This document shows, in pieces, positions 1 through 12,471 of a DNA stretch of 64,000 nucleotides. This stretch comes from Symbiodinium natans (lineage: Eukaryota; Sar; Dinophyceae; Suessiales; Symbiodiniaceae): the NCBI GenBank assembly GCA_905221605.1, contig CAJNDS010000657.1:511001-575000 (forward strand), read 5' to 3'. Made by a program: the position numbers and the translations under genes. The notes under the pieces are model-generated. The model worked only from the letters and a program-made list of their open reading frames with translations, was not told where the DNA came from and did not search any database. The first letter of the stretch is position 1. Every line of letters starts with the position of its first letter.

Positions 1-372
1 AGAAACACAGGGATAGCGACACTCATCCACTGATTGATGCTCCGGCCCTTGTTTGGGGCACCTGCCTGCGAACATGCACTAAGCCAGGACAGTGATGGTG
101 GTCCTTTTGTGGTAGCGACGCGTGACACAAGACGACGATCAGAATGGAATGATATCGTTGAGTTACACAGTCGCCGTCCCATGCAGTCAATCACAAGCCA
201 CTTTCAAAGACGTCACACAATCTGCAAATATGCTGGAGAAGCGAACTCCGACATCCTGTTATACCGTCTAGCCTCGTTAGGCCAGGTCAATAGTATGAGG
301 CCTACCACCCCAAACAAAATTTCAATGATTACGTTTTGCCAAGTGATGGCATGCTCTTATTTATTAGAGACT

Positions 373-373
<1 letters not shown>

Positions 374-453
<80 letters not shown>
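374..453. repeat. (CA)n microsatellite
   Basis: About 40 uninterrupted CA units. The Thr-His frame that crosses it is not a gene. Confidence 0.98.
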
Positions 454-455
<2 letters not shown>

Positions 456-639
456 GTGTGCCCACGGAGTGTGTCCAGGCAGATATATTGCAGTAGATCG
501 GAGATACGCAATGACCGGTCCTAACACTGCTGCCGTGACGCATCGGCCCGTACCGAGCTCACTATCCCAGGCCGTCTCTGTCCCCGTGACGTCTGTCAGC
601 GCCTCTGTCTCCAAGTCCTTGAAGTTGTAATAGGCCTAC

Positions 640-1140
640 CTGGAAATCGTTGCAACCCCCAAATTCGGAATTCCATGGAAAACGTCGAAATGAATTTCAA
701 AATAATTTCGAAAATTTTCCAAAGATTATTATGAGAATTTCACTTGGAATTATCAAATATTAAATTTCAATTTCATCCAAAATAGTTCTAAAAACTATAT
801 ATTCTCTAAAAAAATGTTCAAATAAATTCTGAGGTATCCAAAGATTCCTTGTATCATTTCTAAAAACTTCATGAATAATTCAATTGGAATTCTCAAAATT
901 TTTTAAATTCTATCCATATTTTTGGGGTTTCCAAAAAATATTAGATATTCTATTGATAACCTCCAATCAATGTCAAAAAAATTGGCGAATATTCCAGAAC
1001 TATTCGAATTATTGTAAATACAAAATTTGTATGAGGACTGTAATTAGAATCATTTAAGAGATGTCCATAGATTCCTTGGATCATTATCAAACCAAGATTT
1101 CATGTTGGTTTCCAGATAATATTCGATATTCCATTTGAAT
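640..1140. other. AT-rich stretch, no gene seen
   Basis: About 500 bp rich in AATTTC, TTCCAA and TCAAAATT words, with composition unlike the rest of the window and no open frame. It looks like worn AT-rich repeat or insertion. Confidence 0.6.
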
Positions 1141-1229
1141 ATCAATGTCGTCGTCCAATTCCCTGCCCCGCCGCTCCACTCTCCACCACCCTCCTTGTCT
1201 ACCCCCCCCCCCCACACCGACCCCTAAAG

Positions 1230-1372
1230 AATATCTAAAAACAAACGTTTCGCTCAAAACTTTCGCACAAAACGTTTCGCTCAAAACTTTCGCACCAAAC
1301 GGTTCGCTCAAAACGTTTCGCTCAAAACGTTATTGGGACCGAAACCCTATACAATTTCTATAAACCCTAAGC
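1230..1372. repeat. GAGCGAAA tandem unit, copy 1 (inverted relative to copy 2)
   Basis: Six to seven units of CGTTTCGCTCAAAACTTTCG type followed by TATACAATTTCTATAAACCC. The whole block, edge included, recurs inverted at 49322-49455. Confidence 0.85.
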
Positions 1373-1760
1373 CCTAAACCCTAAACCCTTATAAACCCTA
1401 AACCCTAAACCCTAAACCCTAAGCCCTAAGCCCTAAGCCCTAAGCCCTAAGCCCTAAACCCTAAACCCTAAACCCTAAACCCCAACAGGATCCCAGAAAA
1501 CGTCCGAGGCATTCGCTGAATGTGGGCGGCGAGAGGATGCCCTCCAGGCAGGCGAGCGCCTCTTCGCTGGCCCTCGGCAGGGTTTAGGGTTTAGGGTTTA
1601 GGGTTTAGGGCTTAGGGCTTAGGGTTTAGGGTTTAGGGTTTAGGGTCTAGGGTCTAGGGGTTAGGGTTTAGGGTTTAGGGTTTAGGGTTTAGGGTTTAGG
1701 GTTTAGGGTTTAGGGTTTAGGGTTTAGGGTTAGGGTCTGGGCTTTAAGGTTTAGAGTTCA
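1369..1760. repeat. Telomere-like arrays flanking an island (CCCTAAA then TTTAGGG)
   Basis: CCCTAAA repeats with CCCTAAG variants run from 1369 to 1484, and TTTAGGG repeats from 1578 to 1735, facing each other across the 90-bp island 1486-1577, which reads as an exon. Confidence 0.9.
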
Positions 1761-4700
1761 GGGTTCAGGGTGGAGATCTATGGGGGTTGGAGCCTTCGGG
1801 TGGGATAGGTGTTCATGAAGACTGGCAGGCGATTCACGAAACAACTTTGCGAGGAACATCCGAAACGCTGAGGTGACCAGGTACAAGGGACTAAAGGAGG
1901 GACCCTTATAAGGGGTAGTTAGGGAGTATTTGGGTGCTACTTAGGCATATAGGGATAATTTAAGGCATATATTTGTACATATATATATATATATATTGGG
2001 AGTACATAGGGGAATACGAATGAGTGGCCCTTCTAGGGGGTCCCTCCTTCTAATTCACCTGTAACAGGGACAGGCCTCAACCATCCCTAAACCCTAAACC
2101 CTACAATCCCTACTCCCTAAGCCCTACAAACCTAAAACCCAAACTCCTTCCTAACCAGGTTCTACCTACTTCACCATGCAATGGACGATTTGCTCCTCGA
2201 CCTGGTCAGTATACGCGAGATGTATACGGCACACAATGAAATAAAATATGGAATAGAATACTATCATAAATTATAGTACAATATATTTAATTTAACATAA
2301 CATAATGTAATATATGCAATGTCTCTATATGTATATATGCTAACCTTTGTGGCAGCAAGGTTTGGGGTTTGCGGCTTAGGACTTGGGGGAACACTAAACC
2401 CTAAACCCTAAACCCTAAACCCTAAACCCTAAACCCTAAACCCTAAACCCTAAACCCTAACAAAATCGAGGCCGTCGCTGGAGGCCCTCGAGGCACGCAG
2501 GCGTGCACGTACCGCCACCTCGGGCTGCTTCGCTGCGTAGTAGGGTTTGGAGTTTAGGGTTTCTTGTTGCTTATAGGTCCATTCCATGGTCACTACGGAT
2601 TAATGCGGAAATCTGCCACGTCGGGAAATCTCCACTGCCAACCCTCTCACCCCCTCACACCCTAAAACCTTTGTTTAAACCTCAAAGCTGTTAATACTAA
2701 ACCCTAAACCCTAAAAACCCTACACAAAGCCCTAAACCCTGAATCCCTAGTCCCCCAAACCCCTAAAACCCTACAGAAAGCCGCAAAACCCTTACACCCT
2801 GCAAGCCCTAAACCTTCTTCCCGAAGCCATGAAACCCTACATCCCTACTCAACCTACTCAACTTACTCAACCCTAAACCCTAAACCCTAAACCCTAATTG
2901 TATCCCTACACCCCTCGTGCCCTACCCGCACAAGAGGCCGCGGCTCTGCACTGAGTCCCCTTCAATGCAGCTGGGTATGGCCTGCCAACTTAAGGTTTGG
3001 GGGTTTAGGGTTTGAGGGGTTGAGGGTTTAGGGTTGAGGGTTTTGGGGTTTAGGATTGAGGAGTTTTGATGAGCTGATGAGTTGAGGAGTTCTGATGAGT
3101 TGAGGAGGTGAGTTGACATACAGTGGGCGCACCCTAAACCCTACAGCGGGTTCACCAAGCTTTGAGTTTGGGGGTCTGGTTTGTAGGGTCTCGGGGTCTT
3201 GCAAAGGGCACGTGGAAGCGCTCCTGTGTGGGTCAGTCCGTTAATCGGGGCCTCTCTGCCGGTTTAGGGTTTAGGGGTCAGCGTATTATTTAGAAACCCT
3301 AAACCCTAAACCCTCAACCCTAAACCCCTATAGGGAACATATTTTGCTTAGTCCTCCCCTCCTTCCCTCTCCCTCTCCCCACCTAACCTGGTCCACGGCG
3401 CTCGGCGCAGCGCACTTTTGAGCGCAATGCACCTGCGCAGGGGTCGAGGTTCTTGGGTTTAGGTTTTAGAGTTTTACGGCTTGAGGTTTTAGGGTTTAGG
3501 GTTTTAGGGTTTTAGAGTTGTAGGGTTTTAGGGTTTTAGGGTTTTAGGGATTTAGGGATTTAGGGTTTTAGGGTTTTAGGGTTTTAGGGTTTTAGGGTTT
3601 TAGGGTTTGGGGTTTAGGGTCAAGGCATTGGGATTGCAGGAGGGTTGAAAGACTTGGAATCCCCGTGCTATCAGCCGGGTTCGGGCTACACTTGAGGCCC
3701 TAGGCCCTAAACCCCTAAACCCCTAAACCCCTAAACCCCTAAACCCCTAAACCCCTAAACCCCTAAACCCCTAAACCCCTAAACCCCTAAACCCCTAAAC
3801 CCCTAAACCTCTAAACCCCTAAACCCCTAAACCCCTAAACCCCTAAACCCCTAAACCCCTAAACCCCTAAACCCCTAAACCCCTAAACCCCTAAACCCCT
3901 AAACCCCGAACCCTATAAACCCTAATTCCAAGCCCTATGAGGACCCTCAACCCTAAACCCGAAACCCTAAACCCGAAGCTCTAAACCCTAAACTCTAAAC
4001 CCTAAAACCCTAAACCCTCCAACCCTTAACCCGAAACCCTCAACCCTCAAAGCCAGCTCAAGAGGGCGCCCTACTCCCGCCTCGGACCATGTCCCATCTG
4101 AGCAAACCGCCTGAAGAGGCTTTAGGGGGTTTTTGAGGGTTTGTAGGGTGTTGAGGGTTTGGGATTTAGGGTTTAGGGGTTTAGGGGTTTGGGATTTAGG
4201 GTTTAGGGGTTCAGGGCTTAGGGTTTGTAGGGTGTTCAGGGTTTGGGGTTTAGGGTTTCAACCTAAAGCCCCACTGCGGGTCACCCTAGACCCTGAACAC
4301 TCAATCACCAGGCCCCCTCAACCCTAAACCCTAAACCCTAAAACCCTAAACCCTAAACCCTAAAACCCTCAACCCTCAACCCTCAAACCCTAAACCCTCA
4401 AACCCAAATCCTCAACCCTAAAAACCCTAAACCCTAAAACCCTCAAGCCTAAACCCTAAACCCTAAACCACCCTCAACCCTAAACCCTCAACCTGATGCC
4501 CCCCTTCTTGGCGTCCGGGCCGTGGAAAGCCCCGGAGGTGGTGAGAAGCCGTCAGCACCTGGCGCTCCAAGTGTTGAAGGGGCTTTAAGGGGCTTTCAAG
4601 TGTCTTTAAGGGGGTTTAGGGTTTAGGGTTTCGGGTTTAGGGTTTGGGGTTTAATTTTAGGGGTCCAAGGGTGTTTAAGGGGCTTTAAGGGGTGTCTACG

Positions 4701-7700
4701 GGTTTTTTCAGGTGGGTTAAGGGTTTTTTTGGGTGGTTTTAAGGGTTTTTTAAAGGGGGGTTTGGGGTTTTAAGGGGGTTTTAGGGTTTAGGGTGGTTTT
4801 GAGGGCTTTGGAGGGCTCCAAGAGGTCATAAAGGGCTTTTGGGGCTTCGGGGCTTCTTGTATTCCTGTAGGCTGGGTTGAAGGGTTTAGGGGTTTAGGGT
4901 TTAGGGCTCCGGCTTCGAACCTGGGTGAGCTCCCAACACCGGGGGCCTACCCCGTGACGGCTTTAGGGTTTAGGTTTTAGGGTTTTGTAGGGTTTAGGGC
5001 CCCCCACCCCTCTAAAACCTGAGAAACACAAAGCCCCTAACCCGAAAATTGCCCAAGCCGCCCCTGGTCCTTTTTGCGGCTCCTCAATAGGACTATGCTG
5101 TGAATAAAGAGCGGACCAATTCCTCTAAAACCCTAGAACCCCAAATCCCCCAAGCCCTGAACCCTGGAACCCCCTAAACAAACCCCAAAGGTCCATGTAC
5201 CTAAAGCGGGAATACTTGGGCCTTAAAGTACCTACTATATTATAGTGACCTTGGGGCCCAAGAAAACACTAATTAGGTACATGGACCCTAAACCCTAAAC
5301 CCTAAACCCTCAACCCTCAACCCTAAACCCTAAGTCCTGAAATGTCCTGAAAGATCTCGGACCCTCATTGGGCCCGGGCATTGGATGTCGCACGTGGAGC
5401 CCGATGGCCGGCCGCTGCAGCCCAAGATCTGGACATGGGGTTTAGGGTTTAGGGTCCCTAAACCCTAGGGTTTAGGGTTTAGGGTTGAGGGTTGAGGGTT
5501 GAGGGTTTAGGGGTCCCTAAAACCCTAGAGTTTGGGGTCTTCGGGGCTTAGGGTGTGTGATCCAGGATTGCGGGCTCGGGGGTGTCTGGCATCCAGCAGA
5601 TCCTTTTCCGGATCCTTCCACGTCCCAGGACAATGACGTCAATCACTCTTCCGCATGCTTCGATGATGGCATGCGATGGCCAACGTCAGGGGCTTTTGGG
5701 CTACACTGGCTACAGCTTCCACCGGAAAACCCTTCCTTGCTACCCTCATCAAGCTCCCCTATCAAGACCCGAAGTCTCCCACAGGGCCCATCTATCGGAA
5801 GGGTTTAGTGTTGAGGGTTTATCGAAGGGTCTCTCGTTATATAACCCTTATATGCACTATACATAACAGGGGCATACTTACTTAGGATCCCTACTAATTA
5901 TTAACCAGGGTAGCAGACCACGCTAAAGGGCCCGTGGTTTCAAACCTGAGAGGTTAGGGTTTTGGGCATTGGGAGGGTTTAGGGTTTGGGGTTTAGGGTT
6001 TAGGGCGCTTGAGCCGCGCGCAGGGAGCGCGTTGGCCACAAAGGGCGGCTCGTAGCACAGCTTGATGCAGGAAGCGTTGCTGAAGATCCCATCCTCAGGG
6101 GTTTAGGGTTTAGGGTTTAGGGTTTAGGGTTTAGGGTTTGGGGTTTGGGGTTTGGGGTTTGGGAGTTTAGAGATACCATCCTCGGGGGTTAGGGCTTCAA
6201 TTGGGGCTGGCACGGTTTTGGGGGTTGACGTGGTTGATGTACCCATATCACCCTGCATTTTTTTTTTTTTTTTTGGGGGGGGGGGGGGGTTCTTGGAAAC
6301 TGAAGGGTTCTAGTGTTTGGGTAACCTGCCCGAAAGCCCGAAACCCTAGCTATTCTTGACACCATGAACCCGAAACGTAGAAGCTGCCAAGGCCCTCTTT
6401 TCCCTTAATTTAAACCCTCTAAGCCCTAACCCACACCCCGAAACCTGAACACGAACTTCAAGAACCCTCAACCCACCCCTAAACCCTGAGCCCTACACCC
6501 TAATCCCTAAACCCTGAACCCCAAGTTAGGGCCCAATAACCCTGCTTACAGCAAGAGGGGCACCCTCAGCCCCTTCAGCCCCTTCAGCCCTAAACCCTCC
6601 CTGTAGGAGGGGCATGCCCCAGTTCGCCACTCTTTGGGAGAACCTTGCGGCGGACCCTGAGACCTCTTCATCCGCATAAGGGCCGGGGTAGGGTTCGGGG
6701 TTTAGGGTTCAGGGTTCAGGGTTTGGGGGGGGGGGGGGGGGGTTAGGGTTGAGGGTTTGGGGCTTAGGATCTGTTGTTTGGTGACCTATCCTCATTCAAG
6801 CGTTTTTTGAGGCCTCGACATGGAAATGGGGGGGGGGGGGAGGGGGTTGGGGGGGGTGGGGGGAGGGGGGGGTGGGTGGGGGAGGGCTGTTCCGAAACAA
6901 TGTCTGTTCGTGGGTTGTAGAAACTTGAGGGGACCTGCATGTTGGGAGACGAGGTTTACCCTACTTTGGAGTAGACCCTGGAAAAAAGTATATACTTTTT
7001 TGGGTATAAGTAGCTATAATAGGAACCCAGAACCAACAAAAGTGTTAAAGTATAGTACTCCAACACCAACACACGGCAATATGGGACGTCTGGCTGAGCT
7101 GCGGGCATTGCACACGAGATCTGCGCTCTTGACATGTCCTCCGAGGCGAAAAAGGGGACCCCTTATATGCCCCTTATAGGCCCTACACAAATTCAGGGCC
7201 CATACATCAGAACCCTTTATCCTAAACCCCAAACCATAGAACTCTAAAGACAGTGCGACCGGCAGTTCTCCGGCAAAAGCAGCTGCAGTTGCGTTGCCCC
7301 TTACAGCCTCCCCCCAAAAAACAAGAGCCAACGTACCTGGGACCCTCTTTACTACTAAGCTGTAGGTGCATAGAGTCCCAGGTAGAGACACCGGGGGGTT
7401 AGGGGTTTTTGAGGTTGGGGTTCGCGGATACAGGGTCTCTAGCTAAAACAGCTAGCGCCGGGCCCATCTGCTTGAAGGAGTCATCAAGTATAGGGTTAAT
7501 AGGATTGATTGAAATTTTCGGCTTCATAGGGTTAAGGTTTTACGGGCAATCCCAGACACTGCCGTGCCCCCTGAACCCTCAGCCCGTTGAAGCATATGGG
7601 TGCAAACGAGAAATCAAAAAGGGGCCCCAAATATGAACCCTCAAATAGGAAGATTCCCTTTAACAAAGGACCCCAACATCAGTACCGCTTTCATCGTAAA

Positions 7701-9820
7701 CCGCATATTGAAAGGGGGACCCTGACCCTAAACCCTAAACCCTAAACCCTAAACTCTAAACCCTAAACCGCCTAAACCCTAAACCGGCAAGCAAAGCTGC
7801 GGAGCAGAGTTCGCGTCCTCCGACGCAGGGCAGCACGCACGTGTGGTTGTGCGGAGTGCCGGAGCACTGTGCCAGCAGGGACTGATCCTGGGCCCGTTTA
7901 GGGTTTAGGGCTTAGGGCTTAGGGTTTAGGGTTTAGGGTTTAGGGTTTAGGGTTTAGGGTAGTCCACCCATGTGCACACTGGGGGGCGCCCCCACCCCCC
8001 CCCCCCCACACATGGCCTAAACGTACGACCCGAAGGGTTCATGTACCGAAATACGGAGCACTTGGGCCTGAATGCACCTTTTTGCCATCGGGACTTTGGG
8101 GCCCAAGTACAGAAACATGAGGTGCCTGGACCCTTAGTCAAGACCCTACTTGGAGGTTCATGTGTACGCACTAACCAAGTATTGATTGTCCTTGTAGCTG
8201 TACTTCTACCATATTCGGGCACTTAAGAGGCTTCTAAGTGCAGCTAGAAGTACAGTTCAAAGTCTTTATTGGTTAATGAGTACCATGAGCCTCCAAGTAC
8301 ATACCACCCTGCATACACTTCCTGGGCGCCCCAGACGGCAAAGTTGACGGTCGGCACCTCTGGTGGACCCATCTGGGGCTCCAAACTCTAAGGGGTTTAT
8401 AGAACGATACCCTAAACCCTAGACCCTAAACCCTAAACCCTAGACCCTAAACCCTAAACCCCAAACCCTAAACCCCAAACCCCAAGCCGTTGTTTGTAGG
8501 GCGTCTGGTGGGATTCATCGAGTTTTTTAAGGGGCTCAGGGATGGCTACTCCACCAACTCAGCCCATGCACACATCCCGGCCCTTTTAAGCCTCGGAACG
8601 CAAGAAGCTCCAAAGGACCCAAGTTCTGGGTTTAGGGATTGTGGGGTCTATGGGGTTCAGGGTTTAGGGGTTAGGGTTTAGGGCTTCGGATTTAGGGGTT
8701 TATGAGGTTTATAGGGTTTAGGGGATTCCAGCTCAGCGCCTCGGTACAGGCGGAGCGGCACAGGAAGCTTCTCGGCGACAGCACACCATCCTGGCAGAAC
8801 CAAGCTCCTCAACCCTAACTCCTTGTGGGGCTTAGGGTTTAGGGTTTAGGGTTTAGGGTTTAGAGTGGTGTTGAAGGCTGTCCTTTCAGAGCTGCGGGGC
8901 CCTCGCAAGCTACGCCGAGGCCGCCTAAGAATCCGATATAATACCTAAACCCCTAAACCCTAAACCCTAAACCCTAAACCCCCAGACCCTAAACCCCAAA
9001 CCCTAAACCCCAAACCCTAAACCCTAAACCCTAACCCCTAAACCCTAAACTACAGACTGCTTCATACGAAGAACATACAAAAAAGTCTAAAGACTCCCAC
9101 ACTGTCTCCACCCAAAGCCGCACGATTTTGCCTAAACCCTGAACCCTGGACCCTAAACCCTAAACCCCAAACCCTAGACCCTAACCCTAACCCTAAACCC
9201 TAAACCCTAAACCCCAAACCCTAAACCTTAAAAGTCCAGAGAGGGGAACCCAAGAAGCCCAAGAAGCTAAGGTCCAAGCGCTGCAGCTGAGCTGCAGGAG
9301 CCCGTCCGGCACTTCAGCAGTGAAACCTCCGGAAATGCGGGTTTAGGGTTTAGAGTTTAGGGTTTAGGGTTTAGGGGTTAGGGGTTAAGGGTTTAGGGTT
9401 CTTAGGATTTAGGGCTTTATAGGGTGCAGGGTTTAGGGTTTAGGGCTCAGGGTTTAGGATTCGGGGTTTCGGGTTTCGGGTTTCGGCAGCTCATGTAATC
9501 TCACATCTCAATCCAGTTTAAAACCCAACAGAAACCCGAAAATCAGTCCCGGGAACCTAAACCCTAAACCCTAAACCCCAAACCCCTATACAGTGTGCTC
9601 TACCTGGGAAGTTTCTCCCCTGCAGTAGTACTGACCCTTCATTCGTAGGTATGACGGTATGACCCATAAAGCTGTAGGTAAAAACAGGGGGTCCCAGGTA
9701 ATCCCTAAACCCTAAACCCTAAACCCCCTCAACCCGGAACCTGGTGAAGCCTCAGAGGGAACTTTGAAGGGCCACCGGGCCTGGCTTGCAGGAAGGGCGG
9801 CAGGAGCTGCCATGAGGGAC
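1502..9820 (-). CDS. Second sushi/CCP-like exon series (partial)
   Basis: Islands on the minus strand, in transcription order: 9820-9763 (VPHGSSCRPSCKPGPVALQ), 8924-8893 (GLGVACEGPA), 8790-8740 (DGVLSPRSFLCRSACTE), 8357-8322 (VPTVNFAVWGAQ), 7887-7785 (AQCSGTPHNHTCVLPCVGG), 6093 to about 6005 (GIFSNASCIKLCYEPPFVAN), about 5428-5363 (CSGRPSGSTCDIQCPGPM), 4110-4081 (AVCSDGTWSE), 3432-3388 (VHCAQKCAAPSAVDQ), about 2518-2475 (GGTCTPACLEGLQR) and 1572-1502 (EALACLEGILSPPTFSECLG). The modules resemble those at 13.5-24 kb: G-S/T-C-x-P-x-C, C-S-G-x-P-x3-T-C-x3-C and C-S-D-G-T-W. Donors are GT, GC or GA. The series lies downstream of the stop of the Cys/Trp-repeat gene, so it is probably a separate gene starting between 10170 and 9830, where I could not find a first exon. 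Some small islands (2.5 and 1.5 kb) are open in both strands and are weaker. Confidence 0.5.
3697..3907. repeat. (CCCCTAAA)n variant array
   Basis: Over 20 nearly perfect copies of the 8-mer CCCCTAAA, not the usual 7-mer. This length variant is local to this array. Confidence 0.95.
5200..5292. mobile_element. Family F inverted-repeat element
   Basis: GGTCCATGTACCTAAAGCGG at the left and TAATTAGGTACATGGACC at the right form a TIR of about 14 bp (GGTCCATGTACCTA). Inner arms CTTGGGCCTTAAAGT and CTTGGGGCCCAAG also pair. A related unit lies at about 8030-8140. Confidence 0.65.
7333..7386. mobile_element. Family C element, short copy
   Basis: GTACCTGGGACCCTCTTTAC with TACTAAGCTGTAGGTGCATA and right end GAGTCCCAGGTA; only about 54 bp. 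Confidence 0.55.
8028..8142. mobile_element. Family F-like element
   Basis: GGGTTCATGTACCGAAATAC, then GAGCACTTGGGCCTGAATGC, then TTGGGGCCCAAGTACAGAAA and ATGAGGTGCCTGGACCC. Same plan as 5200-5292 with a poorer right end. Confidence 0.5.
9601..9702. mobile_element. Family C inverted-repeat element
   Basis: CTACCTGGGAAGTTTCTCCC to CAGGGGGTCCCAGGTA, with inner GGTATGACCCATAAAGC resembling the copy at 52.3 kb. Confidence 0.6.
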
Positions 9821-9859
9821 CTGGCTTAAATTTAGGGTTTAGGTTTTAGGGTTTGGTGT

Positions 9860-10168
9860 CTTGAGTCTTCTGTGGCTCCGATGCATTTTCAGGCGAAGCT
9901 GCAGGCAGCAGTGCAAAGCAATGTGGCGTAAGGGCTTCGGAAACAACACTTCCAGCAACTTAGGCTGGTTTTCACCTTCTTTCCTCTGGCTTTCAGCTTG
10001 TGCTGCACTTGCGCATGTGGCAAACGAATTATATAAGAGTTGACTGAGGCGCCAACCTGTTCTATGCAATCTGGAATCTGGGGGCTCTAAGTCTGTACAA
10101 GGCAAGCCATCAAACCTCCGCTTCACGGCTGCCGAAACTGAACCGCCGATCTTTGCCTCGACCCTGAT
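9860..10168. other. Gap between two minus-strand genes
   Basis: This holds the 3' side of the Cys/Trp-repeat gene and probably the undetected 5' part of the next sushi-like series. Short frames on both strands, none convincing. Free of telomere-like repeats. Confidence 0.4.
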
Positions 10169-10171
10169 GCT

Positions 10172-11366
10172 TTACACAGGAGGCAGGGTCTTATAAGAGC
10201 AGCCCGTGCAGCCAGCGGAGTACTGCCACGCTGATGGTGGAACATACTCACACCAGCTGGCACATCCTCCCACAGGAGAAGTGGCCGGCGAAGTTACCTC
10301 AGTGACGCTTCCCTGGGTGCAGCCTCGGCATTCTGGCGTGTACTGATGCGATGGACCGGGCACCCAGCCGCACCAACTGGCACACCCTTCGCCTAGCGGA
10401 GTTGCCTGAGATGGCTGGGATGGCTGGGTGCCAGTCTCACTTCCATGGGATGCCTGAGAGCACGTGCGGCACTCGGGCGTGTATTGCTGGGATGGGAATG
10501 GCACCCACTCGCACCAGCTAGCGCAGCCGCTTCCAATAGTGGGGACAGGACGCTCCGGTCGCTGCCCGGCCCCGGCGGCCCCAGAGCAGCCATGACAATC
10601 TGGGGTGTACTGCCAGGAGGCGAAGGGAACCCACCTGCACCAGTTGTCGCAATTCTCATGCGTGCCATTCGGCGAAGTGACATCCGGACGGGGTCGGGAA
10701 GAAACTCGGCCGGAGCAGCCGCCACAATCGGGCGTGTACTGCCACGAGCCTTGCGGGACCCACTGGCACCAGCCCGCGCAGCTTCCGTTGCCTCCGCTGC
10801 TCGGCACGAATGGTCCATCCAGCTCTTGTCCAGAGCAGCCATGACAGCCGCGAGTGTAGTTCCATGAGGGGGTGGGGACCCACTGGCACCAGTCCACACA
10901 TGTTGTGCTGCTCGCGTTGACCGGCGCCGCTGGACCAACGGGCAGAGGGGAAGAGATGTTTCCAGAGCAGCTGCGACAGTCGGGAGTGTACTGCCAGGAG
11001 TTGCGGGGCACCCACTTGCAATAGTTTGCACAGCGGATGTTGCTTGCGATGGGAGCTGCTGGCCCAACTGTCTCAGGGGCTTGCCCGGAGCAGCTGCGGC
11101 ATTCTGGAGTATACTGCCGGGAAGCCAGGGGCACCCACTGGCACCAGCCCACGCAAGTTCCATTGCTTGGTTGGGTCACGTGGGTCACGCCTTCGGAGGT
11201 CGAGCAGTTTCGGCAGTCAGGGGTGTACTGCCACGACGGGCCTGGGACCCACTGGCACCAACCTAGGATGGCCCTAGTAAATTTCCTGAATATGATCCTC
11301 TTAAGCTTCATAGGGGAAAAACAATATAGATAGATATATATATATATATGTATACATTATATGTAC

Positions 11367-11399
<33 letters not shown>

Positions 11400-11619
11400 T
11401 CTATATATATATATAAACACCACCTCTTAAACCCAGGAAGGGAAAATAGGAAAAAATCTCCCAAGGGCCTACCTGGCAACTGACGCAGCTTCCGTTCGTG
11501 TGGATGGGCGACGCGGGGCCGACCGGTTGAGCTCCCGAGCAGCCACGGCACTCCTTGAAGAAAGCCGTGCAAAAATGAGGGTACACGGCTTTTAGTGGGG
11601 TCGCGCTCTCTCTCTCTCT

Positions 11620-11659
<40 letters not shown>

Positions 11660-12471
11660 CCTTTATATATAAGGGAACCCAAACAATGCCAAGAAGGGCA
11701 AAAGGGTATACCACTGGGCTGCCAAGGCTCTGGAGAATACTGCCAGGAGGTGGAGGGCACCCACCCGCACCAGCTCGCACAGGTGCTGGTTTGGGGTCTC
11801 TGAGGCGTGGAAGGACTTCCGGAGCCTGGTGTGGCAGCTGGGCGTTGCGAGCAGCCGAAGCAGTCGGGGGTGTATTGCCACGAAGGGCTCGGCACGTAGG
11901 AGCACCAACCCACGCATCTTCCACCGGTTGCGGCGCCTGGGGTTGGCGTATTTGTGCCACTGGTGGCCCCATGCTGAGAGCAACCCCGGCAACTGGGGGT
12001 GTACTGCCAGGAAGGGCCGGGCACCCACTGGCACCAGCTCACGCAAGGCTGGGTCCCACTCTTTGACAGCTCCGGGAGGGTGTTTCCACTACACTCCCTC
12101 ACGTACTGCAAGCTTCCCAGCGGCACCTGGCGACACCAATCGGGGAAGCGGATTTCGGCCTTCACCTTCAGTCGGGATCTGGGCGACTCGATCTCGACCC
12201 TCTCGGTCGGCTCCGTGGATACTTCGCTCTTCTCGGTGGTCGCGTTGCACGCTTGGCAGTCGGGCACTGCCGGCCATGAGGGCACCGGCACCCAGGGGCA
12301 CCAGGCGACACAGCCCTTCTTGGTGGGGACTTCTCTTTGGCTCGTGCTGGTGTTGCAGTCGCTCACGTACTTGAAGGCCTTCAAGGGAACCCAGGAACAC
12401 CAGTCCGAAGCAGGAACGTCAGGAACCGCCGCGACGGTGGTTGCCAAGAGGAGGGCTGCACGGAGAGCCAT
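10172..12471 (-). CDS. Secreted Cys/Trp-rich tandem-repeat protein (15 WC-x-WVP repeats, 634 aa), three exons
   Basis: Exons (minus): 12471-11731, 11553-11481, 11262-10172. The protein starts with a clear signal peptide (MALRAALLLATTVAAV) and then carries 15 units of about 35-40 residues with the core C-x2-W-C-x-W-V-P-x2-S-W-Q-Y-T-P-[DE]-C-x2-C, joined by Ser/Thr/Pro/Gly-rich linkers. The first three units are the most diverged. Each intron cuts inside a repeat and splicing restores it: QYSP joins ECRGC over intron 1, and CVS joins WCQWVPG over intron 2. Intron 1 (177 bases) carries an introner end and TA repeats, and its junctions share GAG. Intron 2 (218 bases) is GT-AG, TA-rich, and its junctions share GTTG. 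I do not know this repeat family. Four conserved Cys and three Trp/Tyr per unit suggest small disulfide-bonded modules outside the cell, perhaps carbohydrate- or surface-binding; that is inference. Frames of the opposite strand here are shadows. Confidence 0.85.
11554..11730 (-). mobile_element. Introner, family B (one end decayed), intron 1 of the Cys/Trp-repeat gene
   Basis: On the minus strand the intron begins GAGCCTTGGCAGCCCAGTGG, the family B end, and finishes TTCTTCAAG before GAG. GAG on both sides is a 3-bp direct repeat. The interior is TA and GA simple repeat, and the far end is diverged. If GAG at the 5' side belongs to the intron, the splice is GA-AG, the same donor type as seen in the GST gene. 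Confidence 0.75.

Noticed and set aside
34-630. 198-codon plus-strand frame
   Set aside because: It runs through a (CA)n microsatellite, begins at a non-ATG codon and shows no family resemblance.
1369-1760. A true chromosome end
   Set aside because: Arrays occur throughout the window in both directions and are flanked by genes on both sides.
10393-11333. Long frames on both strands over the Cys/Trp-repeat exon
   Set aside because: Shadows of a GC-rich tandem-repeat coding sequence; only one frame carries the periodic WC/WVP pattern and signal peptide.
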